Shown: piece after piece, positions 56,987 through 64,000 of the stretch | Position numbering within the stretch: the stretch's first letter is position 1 | Layout: each line of letters starts with the position of its first letter | Assembly (NCBI GenBank): GCA_902729415.1 | Contig: CACVCF010000667.1 | Location: 62,001 to 126,000, forward strand | DNA length: 64,000 bases | Direction: 5' to 3' | DNA from: Terasakiella magnetica | GTDB taxonomy: Bacteria; Pseudomonadota; Alphaproteobacteria; Rhodospirillales; Magnetospirillaceae | Made by a program: the position numbers and the translations under genes | The notes under the pieces: generated by a model | The model's database searches: none | What the model was told of the DNA's origin: nothing | What the model saw: only the letters and a program-made list of their open reading frames with translations

Positions 56987-57760
56987 TCCCTGGTTTTGAT
57001 GGCGCCATGACGTCTGACCGCCACCGGGTCGATGTCTGGATCGCCGATGTCACCCGTCGCCCTGGTGGCGCCGATCCGGCATGGCTGTCCCAAAGCGAAC
57101 GGGCGATTGCCGCCCGGCGGTGTGCCGCTCCCGATCTCTGGCTCAACGGCCGCTTGCTGTTGCGCCAGATTCTGGGAAAGGTCCTGCATGCCGATCCGGC
57201 AGAGCTGAGTTTCCGCCAGGGGGCAGCGGGCAAGCCGGAATTGGTCGGGACGCCGCTTCACTTCAACCTCTCCCATTGTGGGCCGCTTATGGCGGTGGCG
57301 GCCAGCCGCGGTGGCCCCGTCGGCATCGACATCGAGGCGGAGCGGCGGTCCTCTGGCCTTGAGGCCGGCATGCGGCGCTGGGTGCTATCCGACGCGGAGC
57401 TGAATGAGTGGACGGGGTTTTCCCCCCGCCGAACGCCTCTCTGCCCTTTATCGCCTCTGGAGGCGCAAGGAGGCGGTGTTGAAAGGAATAGGTTGTGGCT
57501 TTGCCCTGCCGCCGCGGGCGTATCATGTCGGCTTCGGTGAGGTGGTCGGCTGGCCGCCATGGTCCGAACCGTGGCGGCTTTACGAGTTCGCGCTGCCGCC
57601 ACCCTATGGATGCTGCCTGGCTGCTATTGGCAAGGACCGTGAAGTTCACGTGGAATACCGTTTGTCCCGTGCGGCGTGCTTTGATGATGTTCCCTGTTTC
57701 GGACAACAAAAAACCGCCGCACAGGATAGTGTGGGGGGGTGTCTGCCGAAATATTCGTGA
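56983..57760 (+). pseudogene. Frame-shifted 4'-phosphopantetheinyl transferase (Sfp type)
   Basis: Frame one (from GTG 56983, or ATG 57007) carries WLNGRLLLRQILGKVL, HFNLSHCGPLMAVA and the Mg2+ motif GIDIEAERR. The remaining part, AERLSALYRLWRRKEAVLKG, which holds the WxxKEA motif, is read in the next frame and ends at 57760. The break lies at a C6 run (57422-57427); one C less restores one continuous protein of about 258 residues. If intact it would prime a carrier protein with phosphopantetheine. It may be a sequencing slip, phase variation or real decay. Confidence 0.78.
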
Positions 57761-57778
57761 GGGAATTTTTTAAGCTAA

Positions 57779-57853
57779 TGGTGGGCGGTACAAGGATTGA
57801 ACTTGTGACCCCTGCGATGTCAACACAGTGCTCTACCGCTGAGCTAACCGCCC
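57779..57853 (-). tRNA. tRNA-Val(GAC)
   Basis: Cloverleaf on the minus strand: acceptor GGGCGGT pairs with ACCGCCC and the encoded CCA follows. The D loop contains AGCTCAGCGGTAGAGC. The anticodon arm CTGTG-TTGACAT-CGCAG gives anticodon GAC (Val), with one G-T and mismatched-looking end pair in the stem. The T arm contains GTTCAATC. Its 3' end faces the operon, 18 bases from the last stop. Confidence 0.93.
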
Positions 57854-58239
57854 GTTGCCATTAGACTTGGCTTTAACTGCCTCGCCACTTTGACGTGGCG
57901 CTTTTTACTCGATGCCTCGGTTCGGTGCAACAAAAATGCTGAGCCGAAACCGCGCAAAAACTTCACCCAAACTCTTCTGCACCATCAACACGGCTACCGG
58001 CCGGGGCCAATCCCATATCAATGCCGCGCTTTTTCCCTGGGCGAAGCATCCGTTTCAGGGCTCCCCGGAGATGGGGCGCGCTGAGGGGGGTCTTTTAGCG
58101 TCGTTCTTCCGCCATTGCAAGCCCTTCTCGAATGTCGGCACAATAGAAAATGAACGGGCCATGCGTGGAAGGAATGATGCGCTTTTCGATAGCGGGTATG
58201 ACACGCGGGCGGCGACCTGATAAGAATGCCGAACAGGCC
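57854..58239. other. 386-base region without a recognised gene
   Basis: Short open frames exist on both strands, but none has a ribosome site or family similarity. A GCCACTTTGACGTGGC inverted repeat lies at about 57881-57896, near the tRNA start. The region probably contains the promoters of the tRNA and of the amidohydrolase gene. Confidence 0.5.
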
Positions 58240-59130
58240 ATGGATACGATTCCCTCTTCCGTCCTCGGTGACGACCATTCCGTAGTGCAGGTGCAAGAGC
58301 CACCGCGGCAGCTGGTGCCGTTGGTGTTCGCCTCGCCGCATTCAGGCCGCGATTATCCGCCCGAATTCGTGGCCGCTTCGCGCCTTGACCCCCAGACTCT
58401 GCGCCGGTCGGAAGACAGTTTCATCGATGAGCTTTACGCCGGTGTAACCCAGGTGGGGGCTCCGCTGCTTGCCGCCTTGTTTCCCCGCGCCTATTGCGAC
58501 CCCAACCGCGAGCCCTACGAACTCGACCCCTCCATGTTCGCCGGGCCGCTGCCCAATTACGTCAATACCCGTTCCCCTCGGGTTCTGGCCGGGCTGGGGA
58601 CCATCGCGCGGCTGGTTTCCAGCGGCGCCGACATTTATGCCGCCAAGCTGCCGGTGGCTGAGGCCGAGCGGCGCATCGCCCATTACTACCGCCCCTATCA
58701 CCGGCGCTTGCAGGATCTGGTCGAGGCTACCAAAACCGCATTCGGCTGGTCACTGTTGGTGGATTGCCATTCCATGCCGTCGGTGGGCGGCCCCATGGAC
58801 CGTGATTCCGGGATGTCGCGGGTGGACGTGGTGCTGGGCGATTGCTTTGCCGCGGCCTGCGCCCCCATCTTCACCCAAGCCGCCGAGGAGGCCTTTGCCC
58901 ACCGGGGCTATCGGGTGGTGCGCAACGCCCCCTATGCCGGAGGTTTCACCACTCGGCATTACGGTCGTCCCCAGCATGGCAGCCACGCGCTTCAGATCGA
59001 GATCAATCGCGGCCTCTATATGGAAGAGACGACCCATATCCGTAGTTCGGGCTTTGCCCAGCTACAGACTGATATCAACTATGTGGTGGGTGAGCTTGCC
59101 ACCGCCGCGCGCGAATTCGGTGGGTTATGA
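58240..59130 (+). CDS. N-formylglutamate amidohydrolase family protein
   Basis: 296 residues from the ATG at 58240; an in-frame GTG/ATG at 58150 would add 30 residues without similarity. It has VFASPHSGRDYPPEF, DRHxVD-like YCDPNREPYELDP, and VDCHSMPS with conserved His and Asp metal ligands. INRGLYMEETT near the end is also typical. The reference enzyme (HutG) removes formate from N-formylglutamate in histidine breakdown, but no other hut gene is here. The GNAT gene overlaps its stop by four bases. Confidence 0.9.
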   Translation: MDTIPSSVLGDDHSVVQVQEPPRQLVPLVFASPHSGRDYPPEFVAASRLDPQTLRRSEDSFIDELYAGVTQVGAPLLAALFPRAYCDPNREPYELDPSMFAGPLPNYVNTRSPRVLAGLGTIARLVSSGADIYAAKLPVAEAERRIAHYYRPYHRRLQDLVEATKTAFGWSLLVDCHSMPSVGGPMDRDSGMSRVDVVLGDCFAAACAPIFTQAAEEAFAHRGYRVVRNAPYAGGFTTRHYGRPQHGSHALQIEINRGLYMEETTHIRSSGFAQLQTDINYVVGELATAAREFGGL

Positions 59131-59696
59131 ACCGGTCTTCCGCCCCGCTGCCGGTGGTGATCCGCGATGCCGCGCAGCATGACATGGCCGCCATTCAGGC
59201 CATCTACAGCTTCTATGTCACCCGCACTGCCGCTTCCTTCGAGGAGACACCTCCCTCGGTGGCGGAAATGGAAGCGCGGCGTGAGCGGATCTGCCGCCGT
59301 GGTCTGCCCTTCCTGGTGGCCGAGGAGAAAGGTGAGGTGCTGGGCTATACCTATGCCGGGCCATTCCGCGAGCGCAGCGCCTATCGCTATACCGTCGAGG
59401 ATTCCATCTATGTGGCGCCCTTCGTGGTGCGGCGGGGAATCGGGCGGCTGTTGCTGGGGGCGCTGGTCGATCGCTGTGCCGAACTGGGGTATCGCCAGAT
59501 GATCGCGGTGATCGGCGATTCGGCCAATCAAAGCTCCATCGCCTTGCACCGCAGCCTCGGCTTTGGTCAGGAGGGGGTGTTGCGTGGTGTCGGGCTGAAA
59601 TTCGATCGCTGGGTGGATGTGGTGATCATGCACCGCAGCCTCGGCGCCGATGATCGGCCGCTGCCTGATGGCGGCAAGGCGCCGTCCTTGGTGTAA
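59127..59696 (+). CDS. GNAT N-acetyltransferase (phosphinothricin acetyltransferase-like)
   Basis: 189 residues. It starts with VVIRDAAQHDMAAIQAIYSFYV and TAASFEETPP. The acetyl-CoA site reads VVRRGIGRLLLGALVDRC, and NQSSIALHRSLGF follows. These fit the PAT/YncA-type GNAT family that acetylates small amines such as methionine derivatives or phosphinothricin. Substrate unproven. Translationally coupled to the amidohydrolase. Confidence 0.9.
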   Translation: MNRSSAPLPVVIRDAAQHDMAAIQAIYSFYVTRTAASFEETPPSVAEMEARRERICRRGLPFLVAEEKGEVLGYTYAGPFRERSAYRYTVEDSIYVAPFVVRRGIGRLLLGALVDRCAELGYRQMIAVIGDSANQSSIALHRSLGFGQEGVLRGVGLKFDRWVDVVIMHRSLGADDRPLPDGGKAPSLV

Positions 59697-59726
59697 AGCC
59701 GTTATGGCCCGGCACGGTAACGCAGC

Positions 59727-60143
59727 CTAGAACAGATAGTTCATCACGCTTCCCGGCTTGACGGTGCCGGGGGAGGTGATGCGCATATTCTCTTCATAGC
59801 TGCCGACGCCGCGGGCGACGTCGGTCAAGAACAGGCGCGGCTGTTCTCCGTCGTTCTGCTCGTTGATGCTGTCGACGGAGAAGCCGAAGGCGCCCCGGCT
59901 CAGCAAGGCGTTCTGGCTGTCCCGATGCTCGCGCTGGCGGCGTCCATCGGGATTGAACCCGGTTTCATCCTGGAAGCGCAGTAAGGACTCTTCGTTCAGT
60001 CCAAGTTGATGACTGTAGTCCAGCTTCTCGACATCGGGCCGAGTCGTGGATGCGACGTTACGGCCGCCGGTGCCGATGCGGCTGGTTGCCGCTGCGACTC
60101 CTGACGCCGTTGCCGATCCGATCTGTCTCGTACTCAAAGCCAT
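59727..60143 (-). CDS. Hypothetical protein, unknown
   Basis: 138 residues, rich in Ser, Gly, Asn and Arg, with little hydrophobic content and no signal peptide. It is probably largely disordered at the N-terminus (TRQIGSATASGVAAATSRIG). An acidic middle part contains LGLNEESLLRFQDETGFNP. It has no cysteine. I do not recognise a family. It is isolated between the GNAT gene and a hydrolase gene. Confidence 0.6.
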   Translation of the reverse strand: MALSTRQIGSATASGVAAATSRIGTGGRNVASTTRPDVEKLDYSHQLGLNEESLLRFQDETGFNPDGRRQREHRDSQNALLSRGAFGFSVDSINEQNDGEQPRLFLTDVARGVGSYEENMRITSPGTVKPGSVMNYLF

Positions 60144-60312
60144 GATGGAAGCCTAGTTATACCAAGCCTATATTAACTTTCGCACAAGCATACCGTAGTG
60201 TGATGCGAATTGAAAGGAAATTTTAATATTTAAGGGAGTCGCATAGAAGCAGGGGCGAGTCGGACGCACCGCCACCATGAAAATCCCATAGTAATTTTTT
60301 GGTAATTCCGAA

Positions 60313-61113
60313 TCAGGGGAAGGTGGATTCAAGCCAGGCCAATGTCTTGTCTGCGGTTTTCTGCCACCACAACTCATCCAACATCACGCCATGAGGGGCG
60401 CCAGTAAGAACTTCCAGATCAGCATCAAAATAGAATGCGGTCTCATACAGGGCGGAACTTGGAACCAGAACATCGGCATCCCCCCCCATCACCAGGATCG
60501 GCGGGCGATTGCCTCCACGCGGAACTTGGGGGCGTTGAGGATTGAACAACTCGACACAGATACGATGGGATTCTTTTTGGAACCGGGGCAGAAACCGCGC
60601 CGCGACCTCGGGTGGGGTCGCTGGCGAAAAGAAGGCCTTGCGGATCACGTCGCCCGTAACCGCTTGCGGTCCCAGGCTTTGCAGCAAACCGAACTGAAGA
60701 CAGACTTCGGGCGAAAACAGCGACAGATGCAGCGCCGATGAGGCCAGGCCGGATGGTGGTACGCTGGACAGCAGAACCGCGCCAACCACCCTGTCGTCGT
60801 TGGCCAGGCAATGTTGAACCACTAACCCGCCCATGGAGTGGCCGATCAGGACGCAGGGTTGGCCGAGATGGTCCAGGGCGGTGTGAATGTCGGCGACATA
60901 ATCATCCAGCGAGGCGGTGGCGAAGCCTTCTTCGCTGTCACCGTGGCCGCGTAACGACACGGCGTGGCAGGAATGCCCTTGGCGGGCAAAATAGGGCATG
61001 AAGTGTTCGGCCCAGACCCAGGCGCCGCAATATGAGCCGTGAACGAACAAAAGGGGCGGGCGGGCGGCGATGGCCGGACCCGGCGAAAGGCAATTGAGAA
61101 TTTCGAGTTTCAC
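60313..61113 (-). CDS. Alpha/beta hydrolase
   Basis: 266 residues. Oxyanion-hole region PLLFVHGSYCGAWVWAEH, nucleophile elbow VLIGHSMGGLVVQH, Asp in MGGDADVLVPSS, and His in LTGAPHGVML make a complete catalytic triad. It resembles the lysophospholipase/esterase group. No signal peptide. The substrate is unknown. The next gene on the same strand starts at 61443 and ends seven bases before this one, so they may be co-transcribed. Confidence 0.88.
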   Translation of the reverse strand: MKLEILNCLSPGPAIAARPPLLFVHGSYCGAWVWAEHFMPYFARQGHSCHAVSLRGHGDSEEGFATASLDDYVADIHTALDHLGQPCVLIGHSMGGLVVQHCLANDDRVVGAVLLSSVPPSGLASSALHLSLFSPEVCLQFGLLQSLGPQAVTGDVIRKAFFSPATPPEVAARFLPRFQKESHRICVELFNPQRPQVPRGGNRPPILVMGGDADVLVPSSALYETAFYFDADLEVLTGAPHGVMLDELWWQKTADKTLAWLESTFP

Positions 61114-61119
61114 GAGGTG

Positions 61120-61443
61120 CTATAATCCGATCTTCTGCTTCAGCCGTTCCAGAAGACTGGGGGGAGGAGCCGGCTTTTTGGGCGCGGGCTTGCGCTTGGG
61201 GGGCGCCCCGGCGGCCATGGGCTTGGGGGCGGGCTTGCAGTTGGGATTGGTGTAAGAATAGAACATACGGAAATCGCCATCGGCGGCGACTTTGTAATAA
61301 GCCACCTTCTTGATGGTGGGGTCCAGCTTGCAGCGGCGCTTGGCGTCGTTTTCGGCTTCGCCGCGATCTTCAATGTCGGAATAGTCCAGTTTGCCCTGTT
61401 TGAGCTCCTGGCCCTCTCTGCAACTGTAGATTTCCGTCGTCAT
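61120..61443 (-). CDS. Hypothetical protein with Pro/Lys-rich tail
   Basis: 107 residues starting MTTEIYSCREGQELKQGKL. The first 70 residues look folded and charged, with three Cys (CREGQ, RRCKLD, PNCKP). The last 35 are Pro/Ala/Lys-rich and end in LLERLKQKIGL. No signal or membrane segment. Family unknown. It lies upstream of the alpha/beta hydrolase gene and is probably in the same transcript. Confidence 0.65.
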   Translation of the reverse strand: MTTEIYSCREGQELKQGKLDYSDIEDRGEAENDAKRRCKLDPTIKKVAYYKVAADGDFRMFYSYTNPNCKPAPKPMAAGAPPKRKPAPKKPAPPPSLLERLKQKIGL

Positions 61444-61584
61444 CTTTCACCCTCTTGGAACAGCTATAATACCGGGTTGGCTTGGGGCGCCGCAAGTATG
61501 ACCACGAGAACCTGATGCCCCGCCGCGATGCCTGTGCTATATATGGGGGGCCCCGGCTGACTGGGGCAGAGAGGGTGAGTCAAA

Positions 61585-61869
61585 ATGGCCAATGACGACG
61601 CGATCAATGCCGCCTTGGGGCTTGGTGATAACCGGGAAGCCGTCTATGACGTCTCGGTGGAGCTGTCCGCCGTGCTGGGCACCGCCACTCTGCCTATCGC
61701 CCAATTGTTGAAGTTGGGCCGTGGCGCCGTGGTGGAGCTGGACCGCAAGGTCAATGATCCCGTCGATCTTTACGTCAACCGCAAGCGCGTTTGCCGCGCC
61801 GAAGTGGTGGTAGTCGAAGACCATCTGGCGGTCACCATCACCGAAGTCCTGAAGCGTGCCGCCGACTGA
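61585..61869 (+). CDS. fliN: Flagellar motor switch protein FliN
   Basis: 94 residues with GAGGGTGAG before the ATG. The SpoA/FliN domain is complete: YDVSVELSAVLGTATLPIAQLL, GRGAVVELDRKVNDPVDLYVN and VVVVEDHLAVTITEVL. FliN forms the lower ring of the flagellar switch with FliM and FliG. No other flagellar gene is beside it, which is unusual for fliN but seen in spirilla with dispersed flagellar loci. Confidence 0.92.
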   Translation: MANDDAINAALGLGDNREAVYDVSVELSAVLGTATLPIAQLLKLGRGAVVELDRKVNDPVDLYVNRKRVCRAEVVVVEDHLAVTITEVLKRAAD

Positions 61870-61984
61870 GCTGCGCAAACCTTGGGCCACGGATGTGGCG
61901 TTTGAGGGGGCTTTCAATAGATATTGACCCGGCGGGGCTTGGGATTAGTCTGAGGCTTCCTTATGTCTCAGTCGGGGCCAGTCC

Positions 61985-62641
61985 ATGAAGTTTTTTATCG
62001 ATACCGCTGACGTTCAGGAAATTCGGGATCTTGCGTCCACCGGTCTGGTGGATGGTGTCACCACCAATCCCACCCTGATCGCCAAGAGCGGGCGCAAGAT
62101 CCTCGACGTCATCGCCGAGATTTGCGACATGATTCCCGGCCCCATTTCGGCCGAGGTGGCCGCCACCGATTTCGAGACCATGCTGGCCGAGGGCCGTAAA
62201 CTGGCGGCGCTGCGCTCCAATGTGGCGGTCAAGGTGCCATTGACCCCCGGCGGTCTCAAGGTATGCAAGGCGCTGTCCGATGACGGCGTCAAGGTCAACG
62301 TCACCCTGTGTTTTTCCGCCAATCAGGCCATTCTGGCTGCGAAGGCCGGGGCCAGCTTTATTTCGCCCTTCGTCGGGCGTCTGGATGATATTGGCCAGGA
62401 TGGTATGGAACTGATCGGCGATATCGTCGCCATCTACAACGAGTACCCTGCCTTCAAGACCGAGGTGCTGGCCGCCTCCATCCGCCATCCCATTCATGTG
62501 ACCGACGCCGCCCGCCTGGGGGCGCATGTGGTCACCATGCCGCCCGCGGTGCTGCGGCAGATGTATCAGCATCCGCTGACTGACAAGGGATTGGCCGCCT
62601 TCATGGCTGATTGGGCCAAGACCGGGCAGTCCATTCTTTAG
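61985..62641 (+). CDS. tal: Transaldolase, short type
   Basis: 218 residues, the length of the small transaldolase/fructose-6-phosphate aldolase subfamily. It has [29 protein letters not shown], the Schiff-base Lys in [12 protein letters not shown] and [24 protein letters not shown]. It transfers dihydroxyacetone units in the pentose phosphate pathway. Confidence 0.95.
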   Translation: MKFFIDTADVQEIRDLASTGLVDGVTTNPTLIAKSGRKILDVIAEICDMIPGPISAEVAATDFETMLAEGRKLAALRSNVAVKVPLTPGGLKVCKALSDDGVKVNVTLCFSANQAILAAKAGASFISPFVGRLDDIGQDGMELIGDIVAIYNEYPAFKTEVLAASIRHPIHVTDAARLGAHVVTMPPAVLRQMYQHPLTDKGLAAFMADWAKTGQSIL

Positions 62642-62649
62642 GTGCGTAT

Positions 62650-62677
62650 CACACGCCCCAGGGCTCTGGGGCGTGTG
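62650..62677. terminator. Hairpin between converging tal and the next gene
   Basis: CACACGCCCCAG pairs perfectly with CTGGGGCGTGTG around a GGCT loop, and GGTGC/GCACC extend the base further out. There is no T tract. It sits between two converging genes and probably ends both transcripts. Confidence 0.65.
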
Positions 62678-62690
62678 GCACCGCATCGGC

Positions 62691-63563
62691 TCAGCCGATG
62701 GATTTCAGGCCCTGAAGGATCTTGTCGACGCCCCGGAAGGCGGCGGCCAGTTCCACATGGACCTCGCGCATGGTTCCGGCATCGGGGCAGGGATGGCCGC
62801 CGATGCGGTTGGCCTGCAACATGCGCAGTGCTGCGGCATAGGACTGGCCTTTGATGAAGTTGGCTGAGTGGCGGACGGCGGAATAGTGCACCGCCAAATG
62901 GCCCCCCAGCTTTTCGGGCAGCAGATGCAGGCCATCCTGGGATGAGCGCCAGGCGTAATCCAGCTCGGCCAGGGCGGTAACGGCGGAGACAAAGGAGATT
63001 CCGGCCTCGGCATTGGGGGGGACCGGCACGGCGTCAAAGGCTTGGCGACGGGTTTCCAGTTCTATGGCCAGATTGGCGGCAATGGCGCGGCGGCGGCGGG
63101 CGGTATCGCGCGCATGCATGGCGTTCACCATTCCCATGCCGACAAAACCGGCGATCAGAGCGCCGACGATGATCAGCACGGCAGCAATCAGTCCGGTGGT
63201 CAGCGTCATCATCATCATCCCCCCATCAAGCCATGCAGGGGCAGAGGCCGACGGGGAGGCTTGCACCGGTACCTCGGCTACCGGTGGCAGCGAAGCGGGG
63301 GGCTGGGCCGTAGGTATCGGCGTAGGCGACGGAGCCGGAATGGGTGCAGGTGCGGGGAGGGGCGCTGCCGCTGCGGGGGCCGATTCGGCGGGGGGCGTCA
63401 GTGGACGGATAGCCTGAAAACCGGGGGTCTCCTCGGACGGCTGCGCCAAAGGGGTAATGGGCATGGGCTGGGAGAGGGCCTGCGGCTGAATCTCATCGGC
63501 GGCCATGACGCCCTGACCGGCAAGAAGAATGAGTGCACAGAGAAATGCCGCCAGACTACGCAT
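62691..63563 (-). CDS. Exported/membrane hypothetical protein with Pro/Ala-rich linker
   Basis: 290 residues from the ATG at 63563 (GGAAGGTG upstream); the open frame to 63710 has no such site. It has a signal peptide (MRSLAAFLCALILLAGQGVM), then a Pro/Ala-rich stretch (about 30-115), a single transmembrane helix (about 125-150), and a cytoplasmic helical domain (about 165-290) with two-helix repeats like AVHYSAVRHSANFIKGQSYA. No family recognised. Such a layout (periplasmic linker, one helix, cytoplasmic bundle) suits a structural or regulatory membrane protein. Confidence 0.7.
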   Translation of the reverse strand: MRSLAAFLCALILLAGQGVMAADEIQPQALSQPMPITPLAQPSEETPGFQAIRPLTPPAESAPAAAAPLPAPAPIPAPSPTPIPTAQPPASLPPVAEVPVQASPSASAPAWLDGGMMMMTLTTGLIAAVLIIVGALIAGFVGMGMVNAMHARDTARRRRAIAANLAIELETRRQAFDAVPVPPNAEAGISFVSAVTALAELDYAWRSSQDGLHLLPEKLGGHLAVHYSAVRHSANFIKGQSYAAALRMLQANRIGGHPCPDAGTMREVHVELAAAFRGVDKILQGLKSIG

Positions 63564-63708
63564 TGGTATCGCACCTTCCGTCGATGGTTCCGCCCAGGAT
63601 GCGCACCATAGACCAAGCGATTGCCCGGTGCTAGATCGGTCGTCGGGTTGCTTTTGGCTGGGCTGAGGTGGCATGGTGGTCAGACCACTTCCCCGCTGGT
63701 CGGTTTCC

Positions 63709-64000
63709 ATGTCAGAGCCTCAGATTTCCCCCCGTTCCGCCCGTGCCTCCCTGGCATTTTCCTGTGCGGGGCACGCCTATGCCCATATTTTCGAGCCTAT
63801 ATTTTTCATCGCGGCTCTGGTGCTGCCGGGGGAGATGGGCTTGAGCTACGAGGAGGTATTGACCCTGATCGTGGCGGGCAAGCTGCTGTATGGCCTGATG
63901 GCGCCCCTGGCCGGATGGCTGGGCGACCGCTGGAGCACCATCGGCATGATGAGTATCTATTTCATCGGTCTCGGCCTTGCCGCCATCGGTGTCGGACTGG
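63709..64000 (+). CDS. MFS transporter (fosmidomycin-resistance-like), C-terminus beyond window
   Basis: The first 97 residues are seen, starting from the ATG at 63709. HAYAHIFEPIFFIAALVLPG is a first helix, and GKLLYGLMAPLAGWLGDRWS is the loop 2-3 motif of the major facilitator superfamily. The pattern resembles the Fsr group. The remainder is outside the window. It is divergent from the exported hypothetical. Confidence 0.8.
   Translation, partial: MSEPQISPRSARASLAFSCAGHAYAHIFEPIFFIAALVLPGEMGLSYEEVLTLIVAGKLLYGLMAPLAGWLGDRWSTIGMMSIYFIGLGLAAIGVGL

Noticed and set aside
46500..57779. Genomic island with direct repeats of the tRNA-Val 3' end
   Set aside because: No second copy of the tRNA end and no integrase were found by eye in this interval.
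57912..58220. Small open frames between tRNA-Val and the amidohydrolase gene
   Set aside because: No ribosome site, low hydrophobic periodicity and overlap of several equal-length frames; treated as non-coding.

Overview
The window is a chromosomal stretch of a GC-rich Gram-negative bacterium, most likely an alphaproteobacterium of the Rhodospirillales close to Magnetospirillum/Paramagnetospirillum. That placement is an inference from gene content: an alphaproteobacterial coxB-coxA-ctaG-coxC set, an adjacent pntA-pntB pair, flavocytochrome c sulfide dehydrogenase, many c-di-GMP, chemotaxis and PAS/Cache sensors, and fliN. No rRNA, CRISPR array, transposase, integrase or magnetosome gene was seen. 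One tRNA, tRNA-Val(GAC), is present.

Layout. 0-8.5 kb: a truncated TPR/adenylate cyclase, a small lipoprotein, an ABC-type periplasmic binding protein translationally coupled to a Cache-HAMP-PAS-GGDEF-EAL protein, an AhpD-like plus two YeeE/YedE genes behind a palindromic operator, and a pseudo-receiver regulator with a perfect FNR-type box upstream. 8.6-19 kb: long-chain acyl-CoA ligase, oligoendopeptidase F, a Cache chemoreceptor with a CZB zinc domain, a DUF3108 protein and the proton-translocating transhydrogenase. 19-30 kb: a periplasmic binding protein divergent from a TPR-CHAT lipoprotein, SixA-like phosphatase, ppk1-ppx-DUF188, a YkgJ-type protein, RNase D, and a frame-shifted paralogue of the pseudo-receiver regulator. 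31-40 kb: aspS, an MBL hydrolase, polyprenyl diphosphate synthase, a TrmN6-like methyltransferase, and a PilJ-N hybrid kinase coupled to a receiver-EAL protein. 40-46.5 kb: a cupin, the cytochrome c oxidase operon, a rhodanese and the sulfide dehydrogenase pair, which together could carry electrons from sulfide to oxygen.

46.6-57.8 kb is the most unusual part. A tightly packed, mostly overlapping operon holds a PAP2 phosphatase, a predicted envelope protein, an AMP-binding enzyme cut off halfway, an alpha/beta hydrolase, a free-standing PEP-synthase-type ATP-grasp domain, the three nickel-pincer-nucleotide cofactor genes larC-larE-larB, a SnoaL-like protein, a class IV aminotransferase and a frame-shifted phosphopantetheinyl transferase. 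No larA is present, so the enzyme served by the cofactor is not obvious. The operon ends at the 3' end of tRNA-Val.

58-64 kb returns to ordinary genes: N-formylglutamate amidohydrolase, GNAT acetyltransferase, an alpha/beta hydrolase, fliN, transaldolase, an exported hypothetical and the start of an MFS transporter. Start sites were chosen by eye from ribosome-binding sites, signal peptides and overlaps. Family names come from motif recognition, not from searches.
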